A stretch of 64,000 nt of DNA from Micromussa lordhowensis (taxonomy: Eukaryota > Cnidaria > Anthozoa > Scleractinia > Lobophylliidae), in contig OZ026600.1 of assembly GCA_964020085.1 (NCBI GenBank), forward strand, positions 18,846,302 through 18,910,301, written 5' to 3'. Position numbers and translations under genes: made by a program. The first letter of the stretch is position 1; each line of letters starts with the position of its first letter. The notes beneath the pieces were generated by a model, which searched no databases, was not told the DNA's origin, and worked only from the letters and a program-made list of their open reading frames with translations. Positions 1-12,350 of this stretch are shown one piece after another.

Positions 1-3000
1 CAACATGGAGGTCTGTGCCCCAATGCTGTCAACTTGGGTTCATTCAAGGTTATCACGTGACTTTGACAGACCCGAGCAACTCTTCAGCAACGATAACAAA
101 TACAGTTGCCGAATTGTTTACGCGGTTCATAAATCTGAAAAAGTTTCACATGTACCAGTTGTCCATAACAGCGTTTACATCCAAGGGTTCTGGACCCAGC
201 GCGTCTACAACGGCATCCACTGATCAGGATGGTATGTTTAGTTTAAAAAGTAATTTACTGGTATTAATAATACTTTGAATTTGGGGTTTTAAAGGGGTTT
301 TCAATTCAGTGCTACATGAAATCAAAGCAACGGAGTTGGGGGACGGACCATTATCTTTTTGAAGGGGGGTGAGGGAGCGGGGGGGCGGGGGGGGCAATTA
401 AAAGAAATCCCGCGCAGCAAAATCTGGTGAAATCTGGCCATGGGACAAAACAAATCGCGCAAGTGCTTTCTACTAACCAGGACCTGTTTTTTGATGTTAA
501 AAAGTCCTTGCACAAGCTTTTGCCGACCAAAAAAAATCATGCACAATCTGAAAGTGACTTACCCAACCCACTTCCCCCCTCAAAAAATAATGGTCCGTTC
601 CTAACCAATCATAACCAACGTAAGCAATGCAACCAATGGAAGTTCAAAGCAAACCCACGAGACCGGCGCCAAGGGTAGGAAAACGCGCATGCTCAAGTCA
701 CGATTGATTTCAGTTTTCAACCTGGAGTTGAGTAAGAGGCGTGGGTTTCGTTAACCAATTAACAAATTGACGTCAGTTTTTCATGCACCTGCCCTGTTAT
801 TGATCATAAATTTCGTCATTACATTGTCAAAGTAGTCTGCGGATCCACTCGGCTATCGCCTCGTGGATCCACAGCTACTTTGACAATGTGATGACGAAAT
901 TCATTGTCAATAACAGGACGGACTCATCAAAAACTGACGTCAATTTGTGTTTTACGATAACAAATGGTCGAATTGCCCGCTCTCGCTCGCTGACGCGTCG
1001 CACGAATTTCAAATTCATGTGTCTGTCCGCATATTGACGATAAAAATTAGCCAATGAGCGCGCGAGAATTTCTGCAGTTATCGTAAAATCATGGATCGTA
1101 GCAAAGCAAAACCAACGCAGTTTTGGGTTACTTTTGGCACTCAATTGAAAGCCTCGCAATTGCAACGTAATTCCCTCTAAAAAAACTCAGATCACTTATT
1201 TTTTTTTTAATGCAATACATTTTTAGTATTTAAGGATACTTTTTAACCTTCTATGTGTATATGTTAAATAGTAATTTAAAGAAAGTGAGAAAAGAACACA
1301 CTATTTCAAATGAGTCATAAGATATTTTTATCTAAAGAACGAAGCATTTTACGCCTATTCTAAAAAGTAGAAACACGAGTGGCGGTTTGAAAGAATTCAC
1401 GTCAACATACATAGTGGTTCTTAGTTTTCTGTACAAGATTATTTAATACGCCTCACAAACGTTTTAAAGTTATTGCAATCATTGAAAAGTAATCTTTTTC
1501 ATTTCAGTTCCAGAAGCACCTCCGCAAAATGTCAGCGGCTACAACATGAGCCAGACAGAAATCCATTTATTTTGGGCCCCAGTTCCTGCAGACAAAGTTA
1601 ATGGCATTGTAACAGGCTACAAAGTCTCATACCGAAAGGCTCAAGGCCATCAGCCTGTTCAATACAAAAGCTTTAATAGTTCTTCTTTCCAGGCGGTAAT
1701 GGATGGACTAAGTCCTTTCACAGTCTACAACATTGACGTAAGGGCATTCACCATTAGAGGAGATGGGACTCCCAGTCCCTTTATTACTGTACAAACTGAA
1801 GAAGAAGGTTGGTAGGTTTGACGAATACGCGACTAGTATATAACAAAATGCATCACTTCTTTGCTCGAAACGCCTTGCTTCCTTAAGCTTGGTTTTCACT
1901 ACTACATAAGCACATAAGCATAACGTGAAGACGTCCACAACACAAGCAAAATCACGTAGGCATGCAATGCATACTTGCGCTTCCAGACCTCCTCGATACT
2001 GTAAAACAAGATGGCGGGCTTTCGCTTGTGATAATTATGCTTACAGCAGCGCATTCTCAGATGGCATAAGCATAAGCTCAAGCTTGTGCTTATATCGCAG
2101 TGAAAATCAGGCTTTAGTCCCTTACTGCCTTGCTTCCCTTACTTACGCAGGGGCCTCACTAGGAGCGTGCAGCTACCCCATAGTCCTGTCAAGGCGTTTT
2201 CACAGACCGATCTATTTTTAGTCTGAATTTACCGCGAATTCAGACCCCCACGCAGGAACCTCAGTGACCAATCACAAGCACGGACTTAACTGACGTCATC
2301 ATTTCACCGGAAGGTTAAAAAGAAAAACAACACGAGGTCGCCATTTTTTCCCTTACCGATGCGCGCTCATGTAGACCGGAACTGACTTATTTCGCGGGAA
2401 AAGAACCCTAAAAATAGACCGGTCTGTAAAAATGCCGCGACATAGGCTCAGGATGGGAATTGCATGCTCCTAGTGATGGCTGGCTCCTGACCTACGTCGT
2501 TACTTGTTCACTCGCTCGTATTTTTCAATTCTCTTCTTCCTAACCTACTGCCAACGCTTGTGTTATTAGCTCCTCAAGTTGCACCGGGGACATTTCAAGG
2601 CTTCAATTCAAGCTCAACTTCCATCGTGCTGAGTTGGGACCCAATTCCTGTAGGGCAAGTCGCCGGAATCCTAAGAAATTTTCACATCACGTATCGCCCG
2701 TTAGATACCGCTGACAACACCACATACAACATTTCGTTACCGATCACGAACTTGACGCTTGAAATAACTAATCTACAGAAATACACCAACTATAGCTTTG
2801 AAATTAAAGGAGTTACGAAGTTCATTGGAGCACCAACGGAACCGATTATCGTCACAACTGGCGAAGACGGTACGTCTAGACTTTTGTTTCTTCATTGATG
2901 TTATTTTATTGATGATTTTACTGTGGTAACCAGAGTTTCATTCGCAGGAGATTCGTCCTGTGAAGTTACTCGAGAATCTATGCAGCCACAACGGAGACGC

Positions 3001-4665
3001 GGAGGATCACGTCAATTTATATATTAATTTAGTTCTCCTTAAGAATTTTTCAGAACCCCTGATAAATTCAGTTTCTCTATCAGTGTAAGAACTATCTCCT
3101 GGTGAATGTGCAAACACAGGTCATTAACATTGGTCATTAATCTAATAGTAAGATTGCTCACGCATGTGCAGCGCCATTGTACCAATCATTAAGCCTTTTG
3201 TTTCGGAATGTTCTGGTCGCCGTCGTGGTTGGTGTAAGCTTCTACCTGAGCCTGCTTGCTGGTCAGAGAGGTTACTTGGCAACGTTACACGTTCTTTTGC
3301 CGTCATCGCCGTTGATGAAACAGTGACTTCCCTATTAAAGCACACCAACAGTTCTTAAGCATAACAGTGCTTGTATCATAGTCAGTAACAGCAACATCTC
3401 GAACGAAATCCTCCACTGAGCTTAAAGGTCGGCAGACACTAGGGAACATGCGCGAAGCGGGGGCTTGTCGCAGCGACAGTTTTCCTCGGCACGATGTTGC
3501 GAAAAATCAGTGTTAACGGGACAATTTTTTCCCCGAAACATGTTGGATGAAATTCGGTTGGTTTGAATTCGTGCTCATCATGATGAAGCAAGAAAACAAA
3601 TGACCTCAATTTTCAAGGTCGCATCGTGTGCTCTCCTCTCGCAAACTGTCCCCGCTACAACAGATTTTTATGCCTCAATCCGCGTCGCGTGCACCAGCTT
3701 GCGGACTGTCTCTGCAACATGTATCATATCCGCACATACGAAGGGGCTTGCACCCGCTTCCCGTGCCCGCAGCATGTCCCCTTGTGTGTACTGACTTTCG
3801 CTACAATGACAACATTTCATTACTCGGTTAGACGTTTTATACAATTAGTTAAAAAATGATCTTTTAGCCCTAACCCTAATGGTTACCAGCTTCCTGAAAT
3901 AACTAAAAAGCCAAAAATGGCAGGGAGCTGGTTAAAATGTATCAGTGTTAACGTCCTATTTTTTTCTGTCGTTTAGTTCCCAGCCTGCCTCCTCAAGATA
4001 TCAAGATACAAAATTCGAGCTCTACAAGCATTTCAGTTCGGTGGAAACCGATCCCCAAAGACCACGTTAACGGCATACTCCTGGGAATGAAACTTTTATA
4101 TCGATCTGCTCCAAGAGACAACAGCATAGTGTTCAGGTCCCGCGCGAGGCGTTCAACAGAGGAACGCTGGTCTGAGTATACCAACATCACTTTACCTCCG
4201 GGCGCATTATCCTATGAAATGACTTCTTTGAAGAAATTCACCAACTACAGTGTCGTCATACTGGGTTTTACATCCAAAGGAGATGGAAATGTTAGTCAAC
4301 AATTTGTTGCGTCTACGGATGAAGACGGTCAGTATGACGGGGTAGACATGTTCCAAATGTTCCTATTTTTAGTAGACTGCGCGCGAGCATTCTCTTTTTC
4401 CTCGTTTTCCTCGAAGATTCCGTGAGGAAACAGCACAAACGAACGAGAAGAGGAGATCGGCGGCTGTTCGTTGGCGTTCTTCCCCGCGCCATACAATTGT
4501 AAAAAATCTTGTTTTTGTCCGCTTCTTACTCGAACTTGTGGTGGATTCCTTCTTAAACTCTTTAGGAACGTAAACTTAAGATTTCCTAAGATTTTTCTTT
4601 TTTAATGAATTTAGTTCCGCGCAGGTGAAAATGTATATTGATACTTGCGCGTTATAAGTAAATAA

Positions 4666-4706
<41 letters not shown>

Positions 4707-7700
4707 CATTATCATTATCATTATCATTATCATTATCATTATCATTATTTCCAAAAGACGCGCAGAATTATTCAGAGTCTAACTTTTGTTATATTTTAGT
4801 TCCCAGCATGCCACCGACCAACTTTATGCCCATATCACGCAGCGGAGACTTCAAGATGTCGGTGACCTGGGACCCAGTACCAGATGGCTTTGTTCACGGT
4901 ATTCTGTTGGGCTACCACGTTTATTACACGAAGATTCAACAGACAGGCCGGCCTGTTACCACCCTGATAGATAAAAAAATCTTTGGGCCATATGATTACA
5001 ACACCACCATATTGCTTCTCGATAACTTCGCCATTTACAATTTGGAAATTGCAGCTTTCACGATTAAGGGTGACGGAGCGAGATCGCAGATCAAAGACGG
5101 ATGTAAGTAAAGCGTTTATCAAGCCATAGAATTTTTCGACGGTTTTCTTTTAGCACATTTCCATAGCTTTCTCTAGAATGGTCACACACTAGGTTCTCAT
5201 ACACAGACTTGAAATCTAGGAACACTTTAATGGTTACACACGATCATTTCATTCACAAATTCAAGAGTTAAAACCACCTTACACAGCATAGTTAAGAAGT
5301 ATCACATTATTTTATTATTATTAACTAATTATTAACCGAGAGTGAGGTCTTTAAGGGAAAATCTCAGACCGAGACCTTGCTGTATTGACCGAGCGATAGC
5401 AAGGTCAATACGGCAAGGCCGAGGTTTGAGATTTTCACTTAAACTGAGACCGAACGTTCGAAGTTAATACGTTGTTTATTATATGGCTCTTTGCTTTGTT
5501 TTTGTAACCCCGTAATCGGCCCGTGGGCATTACGGGAGAATAATGCCCGAGAATTAGCCAATCAGAGCGCGCGTTATATCGGGTACAAGAACAAGCCACA
5601 TAATAAATGAAAGTACTGCACAGTCTCTTTCATTTGAATGGTCATATGCTACCTAGGGGTTCATCCACAGACTTATAAGCTAGACCTGCCTTTTACAGCA
5701 GAATAAACGGTTACACATGGAAGTGCACGCAATAACTTTCATCTGAAAGCTCACATTCTAGGATTTCATACACAGACCACCTTGTGCGGCATAAGAAAGA
5801 GTCACATGATAGTGTCCTTAAAAAGCTTTTATTTGAATGGTCACACTCCGAAACCTCATCCATAGACGAAAACGTAGGCAACCGTTAACTCACTTCAAAT
5901 TCAACTCCAGGACTAAAAAGGCCACCTCAATCTTGACTCTTCTTTTTCTTCATCCCATCAAATCTAATTTTGGAGGCTAACTCCACATAAGCCTCACCTC
6001 ATTTCAGATGCCAGTGCTGTTTTTCATTCTTGTTAAAACTGTGGTACTTAGGGCACCAGTCTCTCGCCTCAATAGAACCTCCAACCTGTTAGACTTCAGG
6101 AACTCAATTGCGCTTGATTTTCAGCCACGTGTAATTGCCCACGGGTGTTCAAAACGACGTGGTACCCATTCCCCCCGTACGTTACGTACGAGGACGGCGT
6201 AGTGGGAGGTTTTATTCCTCGCATCTTAGAAGACGCCGTTGAATATTGCTGCAGTGACTGTCTCTTACCCAATGGGAGATCAGCGTCTGCCATCAACTTT
6301 GAGCTGGACGGAAGAGGAAACCTGGCGCCGAAGTCCGGCGTCGAGGAACTAATCAGCAGCATCGATTCCTTGACGGATTTTAGTGTTCCAGTGAATGGCT
6401 ATCAAGGACAGACTCACTACTCTATCTATCGTTACGTAAAGTTGGCTGAGTCTCCGGGTGTGGCCTTTATAACTGTTATGGACCCCAGCGAGAAAACGTT
6501 CGCCATCGCAAACGTTTTCATTCAATCATGGCCGTTGCTTGTGTTGACGTTTATCATGATGCTTGCGGCAGGCATGGCGATGTGGATGATGGTATGTGAA
6601 CCGGGGGGGATAAGCCATTTCCGAGTTGCTTTTGCCTCTGTTTCAAAACGAGTGTTCGTGCAAACGTTTATGAAAATGAGTTTGATTTGCATGAAAATAA
6701 ACTCATAGATAAAGCGCATTTTTATTACAATGGTTTCCTGCGAAGTCTAGTTTTGACACGGAGGAGAAGGACAACATCAGGAATGGCCTATTCGCGTTTT
6801 TAGATGTAGAAACTCAATTCGATTCATTTCTATGACAAAGCTAGTCGGAAATTCGTTAAATTACAAGAGGAAGGCAATGTTCTGCTATGTTTTTTTGTGG
6901 AGGTCAAGTTAGAGGCGAAATTAAAACCTGTCACCAAACTGTAAGAGTTAACTTATTAGTTAGCAGGGTTGGCCGCACAATCCCGGTATCATTTGGTACA
7001 CGATAGAGGAGAACTGGGAGCAGCTTTATCATTGTATTTTAGCACGTTAAACGGCAATAGTATAATAGGAAGACGTAATCAACATAGACTTAATCAATGT
7101 GCATACATTTGTTTACCTTTTAGGAAGCTCAAGCAAACAGAACAGAATTTCCAAGATCCTTCTTTCAAGGAGCCTCTGAAGGAGTCTGGTGGGCTTTCGT
7201 TACGTCTACTACGGTGGGGTGAGTCAGACTTTTGTCATGTCATGTCAAAATATGTAACTACTCAGTATTCTTCGTGAGTCGTCTTGAAAGGTTATCTTTC
7301 TACCGATTTGACCGAAGCCAAAGTCTCGATAATTTCGCCATATACAATTTGGAAATTACCGCTTTCACTGGTGAAATGAACTGGGAAACAGTCGGAAACT
7401 GGCTCTTGTGTACTTTTGGCAGCGCCAGCCGATGATCGATTCTGTTAACTGACAACACTTTCCCGCAAAGACACTTGGTTATCTAGCAGGGAAAATAGAC
7501 CGAGAAGAGGAGCGGGCTAGGGGACAAATAACCCACGGGGAACTGTACGAAGGAAAAAGGGAACAAGTTAACTCCGTGTGCGCTTCCCTTTCTATTTCTC
7601 ACTCGTTTTAATGAAGGAGACCACAGGAAAAAAAACTTATAACATTATCATAAAACAGTGAAACAAACTAAACTTCCTCAAGCCATTTCACTGAACAGAC

Positions 7701-10700
7701 TTTCAGTTTTTGTAGTAAGTAGGTAGTATCTCTAGCTTGCCATACGTCATTTGTGTCACCCATTGCAGTGATCCTTCTTATTTCTAAACATGTTGTTTAG
7801 GGTACAGTAACACCACCCCGATATACCACCGACAGTTGATCGATATTTAATCGATACTATCAACCGATACATCATTGCATAAAGAACCGAGAGTCGAGCG
7901 ATACTCGGCGAAACTCCGCCGAGTATCTGCCGCCGGCAATCGGTTAATAGTTAATCTATACCTAGCGATGCACGTGGGCGCTACCAAAATTTAGCCCGCG
8001 GTCAGTTTTCTCGTCTTGTGATGAGGATAAGTTTGAAGTCCCTCGACGAAACTCTTTCAGGTACGGTGACCGCTGTCCGAGATGGGTGCTGTCTCGTATG
8101 TTTGCCATTGCTTGGACTGTGTGTGGATTGGTTGTAATTGCCATATTGACTGGAAAAATCGCCACGGCATTGACTGACTTCGGATATACAGGACCGTATA
8201 TACCACTGTACGGGGCCGAGGTAAGTATAATCAAAGGCGCGAGTTTGATTGGTTAGAAACCATTATTGACAACATTTTACCAGATCAAACAGAGCTATAA
8301 ATCTTAAGGACGTTCGCGCGAAAATTTTCCAGTCGATAGAATTTTTTTAAATTTTTACTGCAGGCAGATAATGAGTTACTTGTGCCAGATATGCAAAAAT
8401 TGTCCCATATAATTGAGCACGGTCTACAGGGATTTACAGTTAAAAATATCGAAGGTGAGTCAACGGAGGCAAACGATCTTAGTCATATTTTGTAGAAGTG
8501 GGTCTGTTGCCTAAATAATTTCAAATGTTACTAACGTTTTCACAAAATTTAACCCTTTAAGAGGCATTTGAAACCGCCGCACAGGTGCACAAAGAGCTAT
8601 TAAGAACGGAATTCGATGGTGCATTTTGCCAAAAATTCAGTTTTCTAGTCGATAGATTTTCTTCATTTTTTCCCTAAAATCAGTAGAGGAAATGATTTAT
8701 CCAAAGAAAAATTGGGGTCACCGAACGTCCAAGATCGTTAAATCCAGGCAAAGCTCTAGCAATGGCCATCTGCCTGCCATCATTTGTTTATTTTCTGACT
8801 TAGCGCGCGCTCGATGCATGACGTGGCATGTGAATTTGCGTGCGCAGTAAGGATGCGCAGAAACAATTAGCGCGAACGTCCTTAAGCCTCGTCAAATACT
8901 CCAAAAGCACGAGATGATTTTAAACTTTCCTCTTAATCACGCATTTGCTTACATACCAGTTCTGATGTACGCTAAAAATATTTAATCGGGACTGGGAGTA
9001 TGAAGAGCGTAGAAATCGAATTCGTCATCCGTGCATATTTCCTTTTTTGCATCATGAACAAAGGACCACGTCAATTTTATTGCATTTGTTTTATAAAAAT
9101 GGATCCCATTAAAGCCAACCGAAATTTACGCCTACCTCTCAGCTGCATCCATGACATGATTCACCCTTACAGCAAACCATTCAGAGAACCTCATTTATAA
9201 ATATATTTTAATAAGGATGCTTTGAAGCCAGTTTGTTCTTCTTGTTCTGACTGTGTCTGTCTGTCTATGTCCTTTCTTTCTGCTTTTTTTTTTTCCAACC
9301 CTGTATGTATAGGTTGCAGCTATTGCAAATAATTCTGACTTTCGACTCGGTGTCCGGAAAAATGCCAGGGTGAACACAGGTAAGTCTCTTAGGTGAACCG
9401 CCATGACCCCAGGTCAGGGCTGGAGTTCAATTGTTAAACCCACGACAGTTCCCTTTAAAAAAGAATGAGACCCAAGTAGGATGCAAACGGTCAGATGTTT
9501 CTCTTGTGAAGTGGCAATCAAGTTGTTCTATGAAAATGTATTCTACTTGCACTAGGTACCGATCGAGTTGTCATGCAACTATAGTAACGATGCTTCCGCA
9601 CAATCAACTCGCCAGAGTGGAACGTTTCATCCCTAACATTTCTGCTAATGACCTAAAGCAGATACTTATACGTATTGTTACCTCGCTTGCATCAATTCAG
9701 TGCGTAACTACAGGACGTACGAGGAAATCAGCCAAGCACTAAAAGACCAGGAAGTCAAAGGAGCCTTAGTGGACCTATATGTGCTGTCCTCTCACAAGCA
9801 TCTGTTTGATGACCCTCGCTTCAGGATCGTCCGCGTCTACGACTACAAGGCTAGTTACGGTGTGGTCCTAGCTGGTCACTCCATGAAGCTAGAAGATTGC
9901 TTTACAGAACACATTAAGGCGCATACAGCGAGCGTGTTCCAGAAGATCGAGGAAAATGTCAAGATTCTTAAGGTGAGATTGGGCCTATAAGACAACTGAA
10001 GTAGTCCATCACTGCCAGCCTTCCACGCACTCGTTCTTTTTGCTCGTTGTGCAATCTTGTTTTGGCTGTATGCTTGCTAGCTAGCTGGGAAATGTTTTTG
10101 TTGGGGCCTTCGTGGGAAATGGATATGTCAGACACGTTCCTCCTCGGAATGCGGAACAGATACAAATTCTCCCAACAAATGGAAGACTTCCCTATTCATT
10201 TACTTATTCATTTTTTATCGAAATGGATTTTGTGGCTCGTAATCAAATCTTGCAAATCTGCTCGCTGGCTGCTCCTGAGCTTAGAATTGGTTCTTCGAAT
10301 ACCAGTCTATAGCACGGTTCCTAGAAGTTTCCACAAGACTGAAGTGCCAATACCTTATTGAAGGCGGTACCAGGTCCCCAATGGCCGGCTACGTCATGTA
10401 AAAACACTACTATTTTGATTTTCTTAGGAACCAGACGAAAGCCCAGCTGAACAGCAGTCCACAAGTCTTTTTGCCGTGAGCTCACCGCAATTCATAACCG
10501 CAGTCATAATTATCGCTTCTTTGTTGCTTCTTGCTTGTGTTTTGGGAATCATCTACGAAAGTCGTCGAAGGAAGACCAATAAAGGTGTGTTCTGTCACTT
10601 GTCTTATCAGCTGCAACTTCATAGTTACAAAATTAAAATTCTCTGATCACTCATCTTTGTTTTCTACGAGCGATTATAGTTTACCACTAAATTTTCTCCG

Positions 10701-12350
10701 ATTCGTACTGGTTTGAATTGATCACGTGACGCGATAAGGAGACTACCGGCGTATAGTGCCCCGTCCCAGGAAAATGCCCGGATGGACAATACTCGTCCGT
10801 GAAAATTTTTCTGTAAGCAAGCTGGCTATTGGAAAACAAACAATTGAAAGACGCAATTTGTTGTGAGAAGTATGGCTACTCGCTTCGTCGTTGTCATCTA
10901 AAAAAGTTGAAAGTAATTCAATATGATTTTTGAACTGGCGCGAAGAAGAAAATTTACTTGTAAACAATAAAGACAATAGATTTATGTCTCGAAACTATCG
11001 GTCTGATAGTTGCCCCTTGGAAATGTGACGTTCTTAAAACTAGCATATTTGTCCTCAAAGCTTTGCTTCTAGGGTTAATATTTGATTTAAGAACATCAAA
11101 TTCACGCGGGTCAACTATCAAGCCGATAGTTCCTCGACAGAAACACTCTATGGTTTAAATTGTCAAAGAGGCGCAGCGTTAGTTGCCTATCGCTCATAGA
11201 AAACGAGACACTCTAAAAGGTAACAATTGTATATGTATATAGAGCGCACAAACCTCCAGCTTTCATTCGCCGAAATATGAGGGCTTCAGGTATTAACGTA
11301 CTTCAAAATTTGAACAAGAACACGACTCCAAAACTTACGAGTTACACCAAACGTTTTGTTAGTTAAGACTAGGAGGTCATCCTTTCCTTTTCTCTTAAAG
11401 TTCTGGGCAAAGAGGAACGAAAATCGGATATCCGCAATAGTTGACTCCAGTTCGACCTAATTGATTTTCATCAACCCTCCTGCGATCTCAAAGAATCTGA
11501 AACCTAGTTTAAAAACTTTGGTGGTGCGGCAATCCCACGGGCTTCTCGGTCGCTATTTCGAGAAAACCTAGGATACCCTGGAGACGAAGTTGGTTTACTC
11601 TCGTTTGAAAGCCAGATGGCATCACCTCTAAAGGTTACCATCCAACAGTACAAATTTCATACAAATCTTCTTATATTTTTATAGCTTTTAAACCGCCTTA
11701 AAAGTTTACATTTAGAGATCATGGACTCAAAGTAGACGCCTTACTTTGTAACCCTAACCCTAACCCTAAGGTCATGTGACAGTGTTATACAAAGGTTTCC
11801 CATAATATTTTAACTTTCTAGTAAAAGAGAGTGCAAGTCAATGCTTCTTGTTCAAGAGTACCAGACTCGCATGACTACGAGTTTACTTTTATCGTTTCTT
11901 GCAGTTTTAAAGCAAAGTAAAGACCTCAAGAACGAGATGTCTCCGCTTGTCGACAGTTTCCTCGTCAGCATCAAGAAAAAAGTAGAAGCTCTATCAAAGA
12001 GGCACCGTCAAGACAGATGTCACGTGATGCGGCTGGAAAAGGAGCGTGACCAACAAGCAGGCTACGCAGTCAACAAGTATTACCAAGTGCTAAGCATGCG
12101 TGACATTCGACAGCAATGGTCCCACCGCCCTTTGTCTGTCATAAATGTGGCGTCCTCATTGAATGGCAAAAATTCTTACAATCCAACGCTGTGGCCCTTT
12201 ACTGAGGCAGCTAAACCTTTGTCACCCAATGTCACGCAATCCTGGAAACACGGTTCTCTTCCCTCGGGAAGAAAGCAGGGATTTGACCTCCCGGCTGCTC
12301 CTGTCACACTGGAGCCGAACGTCCGTGTCATAGATGAAACAAGCTTGTAG
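1..12350 (+). CDS. FN3-repeat ionotropic glutamate receptor-like channel with K+-type selectivity filter (5' incomplete)
   Basis: Twelve exons can be joined in phase: 1-231, 1508-1807, 2570-2869, 3977-4327, 4800-5102, 6125-6591, 7124-7218, 8061-8220, 9313-9379, 9701-9972, 10428-10584 and 11905-12350. They give 1048 visible residues ending at a TAG. The first five exons each encode one fibronectin type III domain (W.P.P..G.I.GY core, YN..I.AFT.KG end) and have symmetric phase-1 borders. Exon 6 (about residues 495-650) begins an extracellular ligand-binding lobe (WYPFPPYV, then GGFIPRILEDAVEYC) and ends in M1 (about 628-650). Exon 7 is the pore helix, ending TTVG; exon 8 continues YGDRCP and M3 (about 691-712). 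Exons 9-10 are the second ligand-binding lobe. Exon 11 holds M4 (about 870-892) followed by ESRRRK, so the tail is cytoplasmic. The topology M1-P-M3-S2-M4 is that of iGluRs; the filter is that of K+ channels and of bacterial GluR0. No LIVBP-like amino-terminal domain is seen. Ligand and ion selectivity are inferred. The start lies outside the window. Confidence 0.85.
762..950. repeat. Foldback element (MITE-like)
   Basis: The arms starting AAATTGACGTCAGTTTTT and ending AAAACTGACGTCAATTT are inverted copies over nearly 90 bp each. They meet at GGATCCAC...GTGGATCC around 842-872. Intronic in the channel gene. Confidence 0.75.
1892..2125. repeat. Dispersed repeat, related copy at about 52100-52425
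   Basis: The AAACAAGATGG, CAGCAGCGCATTCTCA and GCTTATGCTT.. blocks occur in the same order in both places, and the copy's ends contain inverted CATAAGCAC/GTGCTTAT. Confidence 0.5.
2157..2476. mobile_element. MITE with about 65-bp terminal inverted repeats
   Basis: The left end CACTAGGAGCGTGCA...CAGACCGATCTATTTTTAG is inverted at the right end (CTAAAAATAGACCGGTCTG...GCTCCTAGTG). No coding capacity. Confidence 0.75.
3427..3802. repeat. Imperfect inverted-repeat element in channel intron 3
   Basis: GTCGGCAGACACTAGGGAACATG at the left is roughly inverted by CATGTCCCCTTGTGTGTACTGAC at the right. The interior is CG-rich relative to its flanks. Short open frames here are not coding. Confidence 0.5.
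4663..4749. repeat. Microsatellite (ATT)n then (ATCATT)n
   Basis: A few ATT units are followed by about eleven ATCATT units, just upstream of the FN3 exon at 4800. Confidence 0.95.
5313..5610. repeat. Foldback-type dispersed repeat in intron 5
   Basis: GGGAAAATCTCAGACCGAG and GGTTTGAGATTTTCACTTAA are inverted around a TTGACC...GGTCAA hairpin core. A GC-richer tail (AATCAGAGCGCGCGTTATATC) follows. No gene. Confidence 0.55.
7327..7372 (+). pseudogene. Relic of an FN3 exon inside the channel gene intron
   Basis: The intron between exons 7 and 8 contains a stretch reading DNFAIYNLEITAFT. It closely matches the end of the FN3 exon at 4800-5102 (DNFAIYNLEIAAFT), with only a few base differences over about 45 bases. 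No flanking domain start or splice sites remain. This looks like a decayed partial duplication of that exon. Confidence 0.65.
8304..8885. mobile_element. TTAA-flanked non-autonomous element (piggyBac-like ends)
   Basis: The ends read TTAA-GGACGTTCGCGC and GCGCGAACGTCC-TTAA, so TTAA could be the target duplication typical of piggyBac. The interior is AT-rich and non-coding, with the GTCGATAGA block repeated twice. It lies between exons 8 and 9 of the channel. Confidence 0.7.
10988..11137. repeat. Inverted repeat in the last intron of the channel gene
   Basis: AACTATCGGTCTGATAGTTG...GTTCTTAAAA is inverted by TTTAAGAACATC...CAACTATCAAGCCGATAGTT. The rest of 10585-11904 shows no coding signal. 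Confidence 0.6.
11750..11768. repeat. Short interstitial telomere-type tract (CCCTAA)3
   Basis: ACCCTAACCCTAACCCTAA, the animal telomere unit, about three copies. It is too short to mean a fused chromosome end. Confidence 0.8.

Noticed and set aside
7801..7850. Exon starting GGTACAGTAACACC as the continuation of the pore
   Set aside because: The required phase meets TAA at once, whereas the acceptor at 8061 gives YGDRCP in phase.
9541..9600. Additional channel exon after the ACTAG acceptor at about 9554
   Set aside because: It opens only nine codons before TAG and its phase does not fit the next exon; direct joining of 9379 to 9701 is in frame.
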